Origin: DATARH01 sp963789255
GTDB lineage: Bacteria > Pseudomonadota > Alphaproteobacteria > ATCC43930 > CGMCC-115725
NCBI GenBank assembly: GCA_963789255.1
Contig: CAWBJW010000002.1
Location: forward strand, 558,001-622,000
Direction: 5' to 3'
Length of the DNA stretch: 64,000 nucleotides
Shown here: in pieces, positions 50,907-60,852 of the stretch
Layout: each line of letters starts with the position of its first letter
Position numbering within the stretch: position 1 is the first letter of the stretch
Program-made: the position numbers and the translations under genes
Notes under the pieces: model-generated
Seen by the model: the letters and a program-made list of their open reading frames with translations, nothing else
What the model was told of the DNA's origin: nothing
The model's database searches: none

Positions 50907-51707
50907 ATTGCGACCCTCTGAGAATTTACCCTCGTCGCATTTTCCCGAGTAGCAAGTGCAGACGCAACCTGCTCATCCGGTTCGTTAGCCGTGTTCTGTG
51001 CTGCGGCAGCGCTGTTACTGATGTTTTGAGCGCTCCAAGCAAGGATCGAAGGAGGTGCTCCGATCCCCAGATTTCCCACGATGCTTGACCTCCCGATAGC
51101 CACGTTACTAATCCCGCTTGCTGTAGCAGACACCACCACATTGGAAAGCGACGGGTTCGCGGTCCACGGCAAGGGGATCGCCGCCGGGGTAACTCCGAGA
51201 CCGCGCATTTCGGCTTCAAACGTAGCCGCGTCTTCCAACATCGGCAGATCAACAGTGGCCTGTCCCCCTGCGAGCACCCGCTCTATCTCGGCTTTCGCGA
51301 CGACCAACGGCACATGTCGCTTCACCAGTGCCCAAATGGCTGAAATCGATTTTTTGAAATCCGGCTCAGCACGAAGCACGTACCTCGCGGGGAAACCGAA
51401 GGCGACTGGGGATCCTTCCATGATGCGCACCGGTGGTCCTAGCCGCGCCTTGAATGATGATAACATCGACATCGACTTTCTCCGCTGCGGCCCGTGCGAG
51501 TTGCCTGAGCCGCACACAGCCCAGAGAGTTGGGCCAGAGAGTTTCGGTTTGTATATGGACGCCGGCAAGCACAAGTTCACGGTCGTAGGCTTCGATCTCA
51601 GCCATGACGATCAGGTCGCCGGCCGGAGTTGATAAGCGTACCGTCACGACTTCGCCTGCGCTGAGTTCGCCAACGAGTTCGATCTCGATGTCCGCAGCGG
51701 TCCACAC
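50903..51707 (-). CDS. Hypothetical protein of the AT-rich module, first gene (frameshift or overlapping ORFs)
   Basis: Two overlapping minus-strand frames, 51366-51707 (113 residues) and 50903-51421 or longer. The first begins WTAADIEIELVGELSAGEVV and ends with a basic GRIPSRLRFPREV tail. The second continues with AEPDFKKSISAIWALVKRHV, VAKAEIERVLAGG and LPMLEDAATFEAEMRGLGV, then a Ser/Ala/Asn-rich C-terminus. The shift has the sign of the 1-nt insertions seen elsewhere, so one protein of about 268 residues is likely; two overlapping genes are possible. The family is unknown. Its stop couples to the next gene. Confidence 0.5.
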
Positions 51708-51749
51708 GCGGGCATCATAACATCATGACAGCCGCCCGCCGGATCGGCT

Positions 51750-52463
51750 ATGCCTCTTGCCCAGATGTTCTCCTTCCGCAAGAAAAAGGCTGCTCCGATG
51801 CCGATGGCCCTGTCCGGACCGTCCCGCCCGCCGGTTGCCGGCGGCGAACCCCGCCGCCTCGTCATCCTGCTGCACGGCCTCGGCGCCGACGGCAACGATC
51901 TGATCGGGCTGCAGCAATATTGGGGGCCGCTGGTGCCGGAGGCCGAATTCGTCTCGCCCAACGCGCCGTTTCCGTGTGATGGGGCGCCTTACGGGCATCA
52001 ATGGTTCAGCGTTCGCGACCGCAGCGCGCCGGCGATGCTGGCCGGGGTGCGCGCCGCCGCCCCGCTGCTCGACGCCTTCATCGATGACGAGCTGCAAAAA
52101 CGCGGGCTCGACGAGAGCGATGCGGCCCTTGTCGGCTTTTCACAGGGCACGATGATGGCGCTGTTCGTCGGCCTGCGCCGGGCGCGGCCATTTGCCGGAA
52201 TTCTCGGCTATTCCGGCCGGCTGATCGCTGCGGACCTGCTGCCGGGCGAACTGCGCTCGCGCCCGCCGGTGCTGCTCGTCCACGGCACCGACGACCCGCT
52301 GGTGCCGTTCGAGTCGCTGGCCGCGGCCGAAGCCGCGCTCAAAGGGGCCGGGGTCCCGGTCGAGACGCTCGTCTGCGTCGGGACCGAGCATACGATCGAC
52401 CCGGAAGGGCTGGAGCGCGGCGGCCGTTTCCTGCGCGCGGCGCTCAGCGCGCCGCACCCTTGA
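51750..52463 (+). CDS. Alpha/beta hydrolase, carboxylesterase/phospholipase family
   Basis: About 237 residues. LVILLHGLGADGNDLIGL, NAPFPCDGAPYGHQWFSV, the nucleophile motif GFSQGTMMAL, the Asp strand LLVHGTDDPLVPFE and the His in GTEHTIDPEG complete a serine hydrolase triad of the YpfH/carboxylesterase type. Substrates are small esters. Several in-frame ATGs (51750, 51765, 51798) leave the start uncertain. The 3' end overlaps the convergent thioredoxin gene by 20 nt. Intact. Confidence 0.88.
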   Translation: MPLAQMFSFRKKKAAPMPMALSGPSRPPVAGGEPRRLVILLHGLGADGNDLIGLQQYWGPLVPEAEFVSPNAPFPCDGAPYGHQWFSVRDRSAPAMLAGVRAAAPLLDAFIDDELQKRGLDESDAALVGFSQGTMMALFVGLRRARPFAGILGYSGRLIAADLLPGELRSRPPVLLVHGTDDPLVPFESLAAAEAALKGAGVPVETLVCVGTEHTIDPEGLERGGRFLRAALSAPHP

Positions 52464-53030
52464 GCGCGCCCTTTATCCCGCCCGGGCCGCCCTCCAGCAA
52501 CGGTTTGAGCACGTCCATCATCTTCGCGGAATCCCACTCGGCGGCGCCCTCGACCCGACCGACGACCCGGCCCTCGGCATCGATGACGATGCTCGTCGGC
52601 AGCCCGCGCACGTGGAAGGCGTGGCCCAGCGTCGCCCTTCGGGTCGAGGTAGATCTTGAGCCTGGCGAAGCCCCATCGCCGCGACAAACGGGCCGACCCG
52701 CTGGGTCCCCGCGCGATCCTCCGACACCGCCGCGACGGTGAGCCTGCCGGCAAGGTCGGATTGCAGACGATCGAGCGACGGCATCTCGTGCAGACACGGC
52801 TGGCACCATGTGGCCCACAGATTGACGACAGCCGGCTTGCCCGCAAAATCGGCCAGGCTCGCCGGCTTGCCCTCGGCAGCGGTGAAGCTGACCTCTGGCG
52901 CTGGCTGCGGCGGCGTTGCCGGGATAAACTCGCCGATCTTGATCTTTTCTTCCTCGGCCGCGACGGCAGCCGAGAGCGCGAACAGGAGCGCAACCGCAAC
53001 GGTGCCGAACCAAGCCGACCGCCCAGTCAA
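52444..53030 (-). CDS. TlpA-like periplasmic thioredoxin (two frameshifts)
   Basis: About 195 residues of a periplasmic disulfide reductase. The signal peptide WFGTVAVALLFALSAAVAAEE is followed by KPAVVNLWATWCQPCLHEMP with the redox CQPC. The later strands lie in two further frames: LKIYLDPKGDAG, then HAFHVRGLPTSIVIDAEGRVVG with the cis-Pro. Both joins (near 52664 and 52628) have the sign of 1-nt insertions. TTG 53030 is the apparent start. It is divergent from argH across 16 nt, and a tlpA-argH pair is usual in alphaproteobacteria. Confidence 0.82.
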
Positions 53031-53046
53031 TCCAAAGGCTAATCCG

Positions 53047-54418
53047 ATGTGGGGTGGCCGCTTCGACGGCGGCCCGGCCGCGATCATGCGCCGCATCAAT
53101 GCCTCGATCGATTTCGACAAGCGCCTCTGGGCCGAGGATATCGCCGGCTCTCTGGCGCATTGCGCAATGCTCGTCGCGCAAAAAATGGTGTCTCCGGAAG
53201 ATGGCGCCGCGATCGCCGGGGGTCTAGAGCAAATCCGCGGCGAGATCGACAGCGGTGCCTTTGTGTTCAGCGAGGCGAACGAAGACATCCATCTCAACAT
53301 CGAGGCGCGGCTCGCCGAGCTGATCGGCCCGATTGCCGGGCGCCTGCATACCGCGCGCTCGCGCAACGACCAGGTCGCGACCGATTTGCGCCTCTGGGTG
53401 CGCGCCGCGATCGACCGGGCCGACGCGGCGATGCTCTATGTTGCAGGCGGCGCTGATCGATCAGGCTGAGGCCAATGCCGATGCCGCGATGCCCGGTTTC
53501 ACCCATCTCCAGATCGCCCAGCCGGTGACCCTCGGCCATCATCTCCTGGCCTATGTCGAGATGATCGGGCGCGACCGCGACCGCCTCGCCGACTGCCGCC
53601 GGCGGCTCAACGAATGCCCGCTCGGCGCCGCGGCGCTCGCCGGCACCGCCTTTCCGATCGACCGCGCGGCGACCGCTGCCGCGCTCGGCTTCGACCGGCC
53701 CGCGGCCAATTCGCTCGATGCGGTGTCCGACCGCGATTTCGCGATCGAGTTCCTCGCCGCCGCTGCGCTCGCCGGAATGCATCTGTCGCGCTTTGCCGAG
53801 GAGATCGTGCTGTGGTCGAGCGACGCGTTCGGTTTCATCAGGCTCAGCGACGCCTTCACCACCGGCAGCTCGATCATGCCGCAAAAGCGCAACCCCGACG
53901 CCGCCGAGCTGGTGCGCGCCAAGACCGGGCGGCTCAACGGCGCGCTTCTTGCTCTGCTGACGGTGATGAAGGGGCTGCCGCTCGCGTATCAAAAGGATAT
54001 GCAGGAAGACAAGGTCCCGGTGTTCGAGGCGGCCGACGCGCTCGAATTGTGCCTTGCCGCGACCGCCGGGATGGTTCGCGACATGCGCCCCGACCGCGCC
54101 CGGCTGCGCGCCGCCGCGGGGCATGGCTTCAGCACCGCGACCGATCTTGCCGACTGGCTGGTGCGCGTGCTGGGCTTGCCGTTCCGCCGCTCCCACCAGC
54201 TCACCGGCGAGATCGTCAAGCGTGCCGAGGCGAAGGGCGTTACCCTCGCCGAATTGCCGCTGGCCGAATTGCAGGCGGTCGAGCCGGCGATCACATCGGC
54301 GGTCTATGAGGTGATCGAGGTCGAGCGATCGGTCGCCAGCCGCACGAGCTTTGGCGGCACCGCACCGGTGCGGGTGCGCGAAGCCGCCGCCGCCGCCCGC
54401 AAGAGATTTCTCGAATGA
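53047..54418 (+). CDS. argH: Argininosuccinate lyase (frameshifted)
   Basis: Splits argininosuccinate into arginine and fumarate, the last step of arginine synthesis. MWGGRFDGGPAAIMRRINAS, SIDFDKRLW, ARSRNDQVATDLRLW and the signature FTTGSSIMPQKRNPDAAEL are all present. The frame breaks near 53440 between DAAML and LQAALIDQAEANADAAMPGF with the sign of a 1-nt insertion. The full protein is about 457 residues, normal for the family. ATG 53047 is preferred as the start. It heads the argH-lptM-lysA-TIGR02302 run. Confidence 0.93.
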
Positions 54419-54450
54419 GCGGGCGATCAGGGCCCCGAACCGGGCGCTCT

Positions 54451-54566
54451 GCGTCCTTCGAGACGCCCGCTTTGCGGGCTCCTCAGGATGAGGTAAGCCT
54501 TTAATGTCACATATAAATCTCCCTCATCCTGAGGGGCGTCCCGCAGGGGCGCGTCTCGAAGGACGT
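54451..54566. repeat. Dispersed palindromic element, copy 2
   Basis: Begins GCGTCCTTCGAGACGCCCGC and ends GCGTCTCGAAGGACG, with CCTCAGGATGAGG and CCTCATCCTGAGG inside; the first 20 bases are identical to copy 1 at 10751-10862. The centre is AT-rich in both. It lies between argH and lptM and interrupts the operon. Confidence 0.85.
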
Positions 54567-54587
54567 ACGGCGCCGGTGCCCGCCGTC

Positions 54588-54710
54588 ATGGCCCGGGTGC
54601 TCGTCCTCCTCGTCGTCGCGTTGGCGCTCGCCGGTTGCGGCAAGAAGGGCGCGTCGCAGCCGCCGCCCGGCGTGCCCAACACCTATCCCAGGACCTACCC
54701 GAGTGGCTGA
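54588..54710 (+). CDS. lptM: LptM-like small lipoprotein
   Basis: 40 residues. The signal MARVLVLLVVALALAGC has the lipobox ALAGC, then GKKGASQPPPGVPNTYPRTY. Such KKG-PP lipoproteins (YifL/LptM) sit upstream of lysA in many proteobacteria and help the LPS translocon LptD mature in E. coli. The stop overlaps the lysA GTG start by 8 nt. The palindromic element ends 21 nt upstream. Confidence 0.78.
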   Translation: MARVLVLLVVALALAGCGKKGASQPPPGVPNTYPRTYPSG

Positions 54711-56010
54711 TTTCTTTCCCTACCGCGCTGGCGAGCTGTACGCCGAGGCGGTGCCGGTCGCGCGCATCGCCGAGGCTGTCGGCACGCCGTTCTACGTCTA
54801 TTCCGCCGGCTCGCTTGCCGCCCGCTACTGTGGCTTTGCCGAGGCTTTCGCGCCGGAGCGCGCGCTGATCTGCTATGCGGTCAAGGCCAATTCGAACCTC
54901 GCCGTGCTGCGGATCTTCGCCCGTCTCGGGGCCGGCGCCGACGTCGTCTCGGAGGGCGAATTGCGGCGCGCGCTCGCCGCCGGCATCCCGCCGCAGCGCA
55001 TCATCTTCTCCGGCGTCGGCAAGACCCGTGCCGAGCTGCAGGCCGCGCTCGACGCCGGCATCCACCAGATCAACGTCGAGTTCGTCGCCGAACTGCGGCG
55101 GCTCAGCGAGGTGGCGACAGCGCGCGGCGAAACCGCCCCGATCGCGATCCGGGTCAATCCGGATGTCGACGCGCTGACCCACGCCAAGATCGCCACCGGC
55201 AAGAAGGAAAACAAGTTCGGCATCGACCTCGAGGATGCTGGCGCGGCTTACCGCATTGCGAGCGAACTGCCGGGTATCGCGCCGGTCGGGCTGGCGATGC
55301 ATATCGGCTCGCAGATCGTCGAGCTCGCGCCGTTTCGCCGGGCATTCGCGCGCCTTGCCGAACTGGTGCTGGAACTGCGCAGCAGCGGGTTGGCCGTGCG
55401 GCGGCTCGATCTCGGCGGCGGTCTCGGCATCCGCTATCACGGCGAGCGGCCGCCCGAGCCGAAGCGCCTACGCGGCGCTGGTGCGCGATGCATTCGGCGC
55501 GCTCGATCTCGATCTCGCCTTCGAACCCGGCCGGGTGCTGTGCGGGGCCGCCGGATTGCTGGTCGCCCGGGTGATTTATGTCAAGGAGGGCAGGCAGCCA
55601 GGCGGTTCGTCATCGTCGATGCGGCGATGAACGACCTGATCCGACCGGCGCTGTATGAGGCGTGGCACGACATCGTCCCGGTACGGCTGCCCGTCCCCGG
55701 CGCGGTGCTGAGCCCGGCCGATGTCGTCGGACCGGTCTGCGAAACCGGGGACAGCTTCGCCACCGACCGCGATCTCCCGCCGCTTGCCGAGGACGATCTC
55801 GTCGCGCTGACCGATGCCGGGGCCTATGGCGCGGTGATGAGCTCGACGTACAACAGCCGGCTGCTCGTACCCGAGGTGCTGGTGGCGGGCGGGCGGTTCG
55901 CCGTGATCCGGAAGCGGCCGAGCTACGACCAGCTGCTCGGGCTGGACACCGTCCCCGACTGGCTCTCCGATCCTCTTGAAGAGCCTGCGGGGAAGCGAGG
56001 CGCCGCATGA
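54703..56010 (+). CDS. lysA: Diaminopimelate decarboxylase (internal compensating frameshifts)
   Basis: About 435 residues, a PLP enzyme for the last step of lysine synthesis. The PLP lysine is in CYAVKANSNLAVL. GIHQINVEF, RVNPDVDALTHAKIATGKKENKFGI, AMHIGSQI, LDLGGGLGI and CETGDSFATD follow. Residues about 254-299 read as Arg-rich nonsense, while the next frame gives AYAALVRDAFGALDLDLAFE and LLVARVIYVKEG, the expected sequence. A compensating pair of indels near 55465 and 55600 is therefore present. GTG 54703 is the start; the stop overlaps the next gene as ATGA. Confidence 0.93.
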   Translation: MADFFPYRAGELYAEAVPVARIAEAVGTPFYVYSAGSLAARYCGFAEAFAPERALICYAVKANSNLAVLRIFARLGAGADVVSEGELRRALAAGIPPQRIIFSGVGKTRAELQAALDAGIHQINVEFVAELRRLSEVATARGETAPIAIRVNPDVDALTHAKIATGKKENKFGIDLEDAGAAYRIASELPGIAPVGLAMHIGSQIVELAPFRRAFARLAELVLELRSSGLAVRRLDLGGGLGIRYHGERPPEPKRLRGAGARCIRRARSRSRLRTRPGAVRGRRIAGRPGDLCQGGQAARRFVIVDAAMNDLIRPALYEAWHDIVPVRLPVPGAVLSPADVVGPVCETGDSFATDRDLPPLAEDDLVALTDAGAYGAVMSSTYNSRLLVPEVLVAGGRFAVIRKRPSYDQLLGLDTVPDWLSDPLEEPAGKRGAA

Positions 56011-58515
56011 CCGACCTACCCGCGCCCGGATCATCGCCACCCGGACCAAACCGGCGCCGGCTCGCCGCACGCTTGCGCCTGGCGCGCGCCGCACTGTGGT
56101 GGGAACGCGTGTGGCCGGCGTTCTGGCCGGCGTTGTGCGTCGTCGGCGTCTTTGCCGTGGCGGCGCTGTTCGATGTGCTGCCGCTACTGCCGGGCAGGGT
56201 GCATGCCGGCGTGCTCGCGCTCTTCGCTTTCGCCTTCGCAGCGGCGTCGCTGTGGGGATGGCGCGCCGCGCCGCTCAGGCGCCTGGCCCGATCCCATCGC
56301 GGCGCGGCGCCGCATCGAGCGGGCGAGCGGATTGCCGCACCGCCCGCTAGAGGCGCTCGCCGATCGCCCGAGCGCGCCGCTCGACGGCGCGGCGGGCGCG
56401 CTGTGGGCCGCGCATCAGCGCCGGATGACAGCGGCGGTGCGCCGATTGCGCGTCGGCTGGCCGGCGGCCGGCCTGGCGCGGCATGACCCGTGGGGGCTGC
56501 GCTCGGTGCTGGCGATCCTCTTGCTGCTCGGCGCGATCGATGCCGGCGCCGATTGGTACGACCGGATGGTCCGCGCCTTTGTCCCAAGCCTCGCGGGCGG
56601 GCCGCCGGCGATCGCGGCGAGCTTCGATCTGTGGCTGACGCCGCCCGAATACACCGGGCTGGCGCCGCTGTTCCTGCGGGCCGGCGACAGCAAGACCGTG
56701 CGGGTTCCGACCGGCAGCGCCTTACTGGCCCAGGTGCATGGCGGGGGTGCGGTGCCACACCTGGCGATCGACGGCAAGGCCCGCGATTTCGCTGCGGTCG
56801 ACAAAGAGAATTTCCGTTTCGCAGCCACCCTCACCGACGGCAAGCTGCTCACCCTGAGCCAGGACGGCACTGTGCTGGGCCGCTGGCCGATCGCGATCGT
56901 TCCCGACAACCCGCCGACGATCGCTTTTGCGCGGCCGCCCAAGGCCACGCCGCACGCCGCGCTGCGCCTCGATTACCGGGCGAGCGACGATTACGGCGTC
57001 GAAAGCGTGAAAGCGGTGATCCGCCGCCCGGGCGGCAGCCCCGAGCGATGCGATCACCCTCGCGCTGCCGTTGCCGGGGCTCCACCTCAAGGACGCCGAG
57101 GCGACGAGCTATCACGATCTGTCGCCGCATCCCTGGGCCGGGCTGCCGGTCGAGATCCGGCTCGTCGCGACCGATGCTCTGGGCCAGACCGGCGAAAGCG
57201 CACCGGTGCGGATGATCCTGCCCGAGCGCGTGTTCCACAACCCGGTGGCGCGCGCGATCATCGACCAACGCAAGGAACTGGCCAAGGACCCCACTTCCGC
57301 CGACGCGGTCGCCGAGATCCTCGGCGATCTGAACCAGCGGCCGGCGCTCTACCGCGACGATGCCGTGGTTTATCTCGCGTTGCGGCTGGCCCGCCAGCAG
57401 CTGCACCGCGACAAGAGCAAGGCTTCGATCGCCGCGGTCGAGCAGCTGATGTGGGAAACGGCGCTGCGCATCGAAGACGGCCGCATGGCGCTGGCCGAGA
57501 GCGATCTGCGCCGCCTCCAGCAAAAGTTGCAGGATGCCCTCGCCAAAGGCGCTCCGGACACCGAGGTCGATCGGCTGATGCAGCAGTTGCGTCAGGCGCT
57601 CGATCGCTATTTGCAGTCGCTGGCGCAGCAGCTGCAACGCCAGCCGAACGAGGCGGCCACCCCGATCGATCCCTCGCGGGTTCTGACCGGAAGCGACCTG
57701 CAGCGCATGCTCGACCGCGCCCGCGAGCTGGCGCGCAGCGGCGACCGCGACGCGGCCCGCCAATTGCTGTCGCAGCTGCAAAACATGCTGGAAAACCTGC
57801 GCGCCGGCCGGCCCGGCCAGATGCAGCAGCGCGGCGCCCGCGAGGCGCAGCAGATGATGCGCGGCTTGCGGGAGTTGCTGCAGCGCCAGCAGCAATTGCT
57901 CGATCGCAGCTTCCGTGCCCAGCGCCAGCAGGACCGCAACGGCCAGCCCGGCCCGCAATCGGGGCAGCAATCGGGGCAGCAATTGGGGCAGCAGCCTGGC
58001 AACGACCAGGCCGGTTCCGGGCAACCCGGCGGGATGGGCGATGCCGCCAGCCAGCAGGAGGCGCTGCGCCACGGGCTCGGCGAGATCATGCGCCGGCTCG
58101 GCGAGGGGACGGGCGATATCCCCGAGCCGTTCGGCCGCGCCGAGCGGGCGATGCACGCGGCGGTCGGCGCGTTAACGCGGGGCCGGCCGGGCGAGGCAAT
58201 CGGGCCGCAGACCGAAGCGCTCGACCAGTTGCAGCAGGCCGCCCGCGAGTTTGCCCAGCAGCTCCAGCAGCGCCTTGGCAATGGCAACGGGGTCGGCGCG
58301 ACCGACCGCGATCCGCGCAACCGGGGCGAGCGGATCCGTTCGGCCGGCCGTTGTCGGAAAATGGCACTTACGATCTGGGCGATGTCAAAATCCCCAACGA
58401 CGACATCCTGCAAAAATCGCGAAAGATATTAGATGAACTGCGCCGCCGCGCCGGCGAGCGTTCCCGGCCTCAGATCGAACTCGACTACCTGGATCGTCTA
58501 TTACAGCGTTTTTGA
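56007..58515 (+). CDS. DUF4175 / TIGR02302-family membrane protein (three frameshifts)
   Basis: About 835 residues after joining frames. The N-terminus has two or three membrane segments (WPALCVVGVFAVAALFDVLP, AGVLALFAFAFAAASLWGW, LRSVLAILLLLGAIDAGADW). A beta-sandwich region (LWLTPPEYTGLAPLFLRAGD, IVPDNPPTIAF) follows, then a long helical, Gln-rich part ending DELRRRAGERSRPQIELDYLDRLLQRF. Frame breaks lie near 56287, 57048 and 58330. The family is restricted to alphaproteobacteria, usually next to lysA, and has no known function. Its start overlaps the lysA stop. Confidence 0.85.
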
Positions 58516-58566
58516 CGTCACTCCTAAAAACCGCAGCCCGTCGCGCCGCGATCAGCGACGAGACCG

Positions 58567-59046
58567 TCAACAGGCGCGTGCTGCGTTCGCGGGGTCGGGG
58601 CCGGCTTTCGGCTCGACCGCCTGCACAATGAGGCGCGTCCCGTGCACCGCGCTGACGACGACGGGGGCGCCCTCGGCAAGGGCGGGGCCGTTGGCGAGCC
58701 AGACGCCGTCGCCCAGCCGCACCTTGCCGCGCCCGTTGCGGATGGCCTCGCAAACCGTGCCGCGGGCGCCGATCATCGCCAGGCTTCTCTCGTTGAGCGG
58801 GGCATCTCCCCGACGACGCAGATTCAAACGCCGATAGACGAAATAACCGGCAACGCCGCTGAGCGCGGACGCCACGGCAAAGGTGCCGAACTGCCCCTCG
58901 ACGGATACTCCTAATGCGGCATCGACCGCCCCGGTCAGCGCAGCCCCAAGGGCGATCCACACCAGGTAGCTTCCCGGCACGTGCAGCTCGGCCAGCGCGA
59001 GAATTCCGGCGAGGATCGCCCAGGCCCACCACGGAATTTCCATCAT
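58567..59046 (-). CDS. NfeD-family membrane protein
   Basis: About 159 residues. The N-terminal WWAWAILAGILALAELHVPG and two more membrane segments precede a C-terminal OB-fold (IGARGTVCEAIRNGRGKVRLGDGVWLANG). Short NfeD proteins pair with SPFH/stomatin proteins, and here it starts 7 nt after the stop of one. The start ATG 59046 (or 59043) follows AGGAGG. They probably form a membrane complex involved in membrane-protein quality control. Confidence 0.88.
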   Translation of the reverse strand: MMEIPWWAWAILAGILALAELHVPGSYLVWIALGAALTGAVDAALGVSVEGQFGTFAVASALSGVAGYFVYRRLNLRRRGDAPLNERSLAMIGARGTVCEAIRNGRGKVRLGDGVWLANGPALAEGAPVVVSAVHGTRLIVQAVEPKAGPDPANAARAC

Positions 59047-59053
59047 GCGCCTC

Positions 59054-59980
59054 CTATTCCGCTGGGCGCGCGCTCTTGGCGAGTTCGGCGATGCCGGCGA
59101 TCGTGGCGACAAGCCCGCCGGTTTCCATCGGCATCAGCACGAGTCGCGCGTTCGGCGATTGGCCGATCTGGGTCATCGCTTCGACATATTTCTGGGCGAT
59201 GAAGTAATTGAGCGCCAGCACATTGCCTTCGGAAACCGCCTTCGACACCGCCGTCGTGGCTACGGCTTCGGCCGCGGCGAGCCGTTCGCGCGCCTCGGCA
59301 TCCCTCTGCGCCGCTGCCAGTCGGCCCTCGGCGGCCAGAATCTGCGCCTGCTTGGTGCCCTCCGCCTCGAGGATCGCGGCCTGTTTGATGCCCTCGGCGC
59401 GCAGTATCGCGGCGCGCCTCTCGCGGTCGGCGGTGAGCTGCTTTGCCATCGACAGCTGGACATCCTCGGGCGGGCGAACGTCCTTGAGCTCGACGCGGGT
59501 GATCTTGGTCCCCCACGGCTCGCTGGCCGCATCGAGCACGCGCAGCAGCCGCTCGTTGATCTCGTCGCGTTTTGACAGGGTCTCGTCGAGATCGAGGGCG
59601 CCGATCGCCGTGCGGATGTTGGTCATGGTAATGTTGGTCACCGCCGCCTGGAGGTTCTGCACCTCGTAGGAGGCACGGGCGGCGTCGACGACCTGATAGA
59701 AAACGATGCCATCGACGATGACCGAGGCGTTGTCTTTGGTGATGACGCTCTGCGCCGGGATCTCCAGCACGGTTTCCTGGACATTCACCTTGCGGCCGAT
59801 CCGTTCGATGAACGGGTTGATCAGCCGCAGCCCCGGCGACAGCGTTATCCGATAACGGCCGAACCGTTCGACGGTCCATTGGTAGCCCTGCGGAACCGTG
59901 CGCACCCCGCGCGCGATCACCGCCAGCACGATGATGGCCAGGACGACAAGGAAGATCAGCAATCCACTTATCCCTTCCAT
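59054..59980 (-). CDS. SPFH/Band 7 (stomatin-like) membrane protein
   Basis: About 308 residues, close to QmcA. One N-terminal anchor (LLIFLVVLAIIVLAVIARGV) precedes the SPFH domain (VPQGYQWTVERFGRYRITLSPGL, NVQETVLEIPAQSVITKDNA, DIGALDLDETLSKRDEIN-like). A coiled coil with AEGIKQAAILEAEGTKQAQI follows, then a C-terminal part ending GIAELAKSARPAE. ATG 59980 has AGGAGAG upstream. It forms an operon with nfeD. Intact. Confidence 0.9.
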   Translation of the reverse strand: MEGISGLLIFLVVLAIIVLAVIARGVRTVPQGYQWTVERFGRYRITLSPGLRLINPFIERIGRKVNVQETVLEIPAQSVITKDNASVIVDGIVFYQVVDAARASYEVQNLQAAVTNITMTNIRTAIGALDLDETLSKRDEINERLLRVLDAASEPWGTKITRVELKDVRPPEDVQLSMAKQLTADRERRAAILRAEGIKQAAILEAEGTKQAQILAAEGRLAAAQRDAEARERLAAAEAVATTAVSKAVSEGNVLALNYFIAQKYVEAMTQIGQSPNARLVLMPMETGGLVATIAGIAELAKSARPAE

Positions 59981-60084
59981 GCCGTCTCTCCTATCAGGAT
60001 CGGCTCGTTGCCCTGGACCGGACTTTTCTTCGGTCAGGATCGGTTCAGCCGCTCCGCGACCGCCATCAAGCAATAGTCCGGCAC

Positions 60085-60852
60085 TCAGTCCGGAGCGAAG
60101 GTCACATCAGCCCCGACCGCGGTGATGCTCGGATGCTCGAACGTCGTCGTGAAATGCGCCGTCGCGCCGGGCGGCAACTGGTTGACCGGCGGGGCGATAA
60201 CCTTGGAAGCGAGGTCGCTCCCGTTGCCGTCGCGCAAGGTGATAAGGAGTTGCGGGACCGGTCGCGGCGTGGTCCCGTTGTTGATGATGTCGCCGTCGAC
60301 GACGAACGAATCCGGCGTTTGGTTCTGCGTCAGGGTGACTTTAAGCCCCGCACCGGGCGGCCCGGTCAGATGAAGCGCCGCGTAGACCGGGGTGGCCGAC
60401 GGCCAAATTGCCATGATCCTGTCGCGAGCGATGATGGCGACGAGCACAAGGGTCGCGGCGAGCACGATCAGCCCGAGGCGCCCGACCCTGGCCCTGGCGG
60501 CGCGCCGGCGGGCCGCCGGCCGCTCGACCGCGACCGATGGCCGCGCCAGCGCGGTTGGCCCCGCCGGGCGCGCCGGCGCGGTTGGCCCCATCGGGTGCGG
60601 CCGGGACTGGGTACCGGGCTCGGCACGCAGGGCTGGCGCAACCGGCGCGGGACCGGCAGCCGGCGACACCGCGACAGCGGCCGCAACCGCCGCCGTCGCT
60701 TCGGCCACCGCCATTTGGATCGCCGCCGCGTCGGGCGAATAATGCCAAAGGTTGCCGCAACTCGCGCAGCGCACGCGGCGCCCCTCTTCCCCGCCGAGAA
60801 GCGCATCATCGACGAGATAGCGGGTCTGGCAGGCCGGGCAGGTGACGATCAT
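60085..60852 (-). CDS. MJ0042-type zinc-ribbon / DUF3426 membrane protein
   Basis: 255 residues. The N-terminal zinc ribbon MIVTCPACQTRYLVDDALLG ends CASCGNLW. An Ala/Pro-rich low-complexity linker and one membrane segment (LGLIVLAATLVLVAIIARD, residues about 130-150) follow. The C-terminal DUF3426-like beta domain has VDGDIINNGTTPRPVPQLLITL and TFEHPSITAVGADVTFAPD. It is a common alphaproteobacterial protein of unknown function, often near ftsE. Intact; start ATG 60852. Confidence 0.85.
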   Translation of the reverse strand: MIVTCPACQTRYLVDDALLGGEEGRRVRCASCGNLWHYSPDAAAIQMAVAEATAAVAAAVAVSPAAGPAPVAPALRAEPGTQSRPHPMGPTAPARPAGPTALARPSVAVERPAARRRAARARVGRLGLIVLAATLVLVAIIARDRIMAIWPSATPVYAALHLTGPPGAGLKVTLTQNQTPDSFVVDGDIINNGTTPRPVPQLLITLRDGNGSDLASKVIAPPVNQLPPGATAHFTTTFEHPSITAVGADVTFAPD

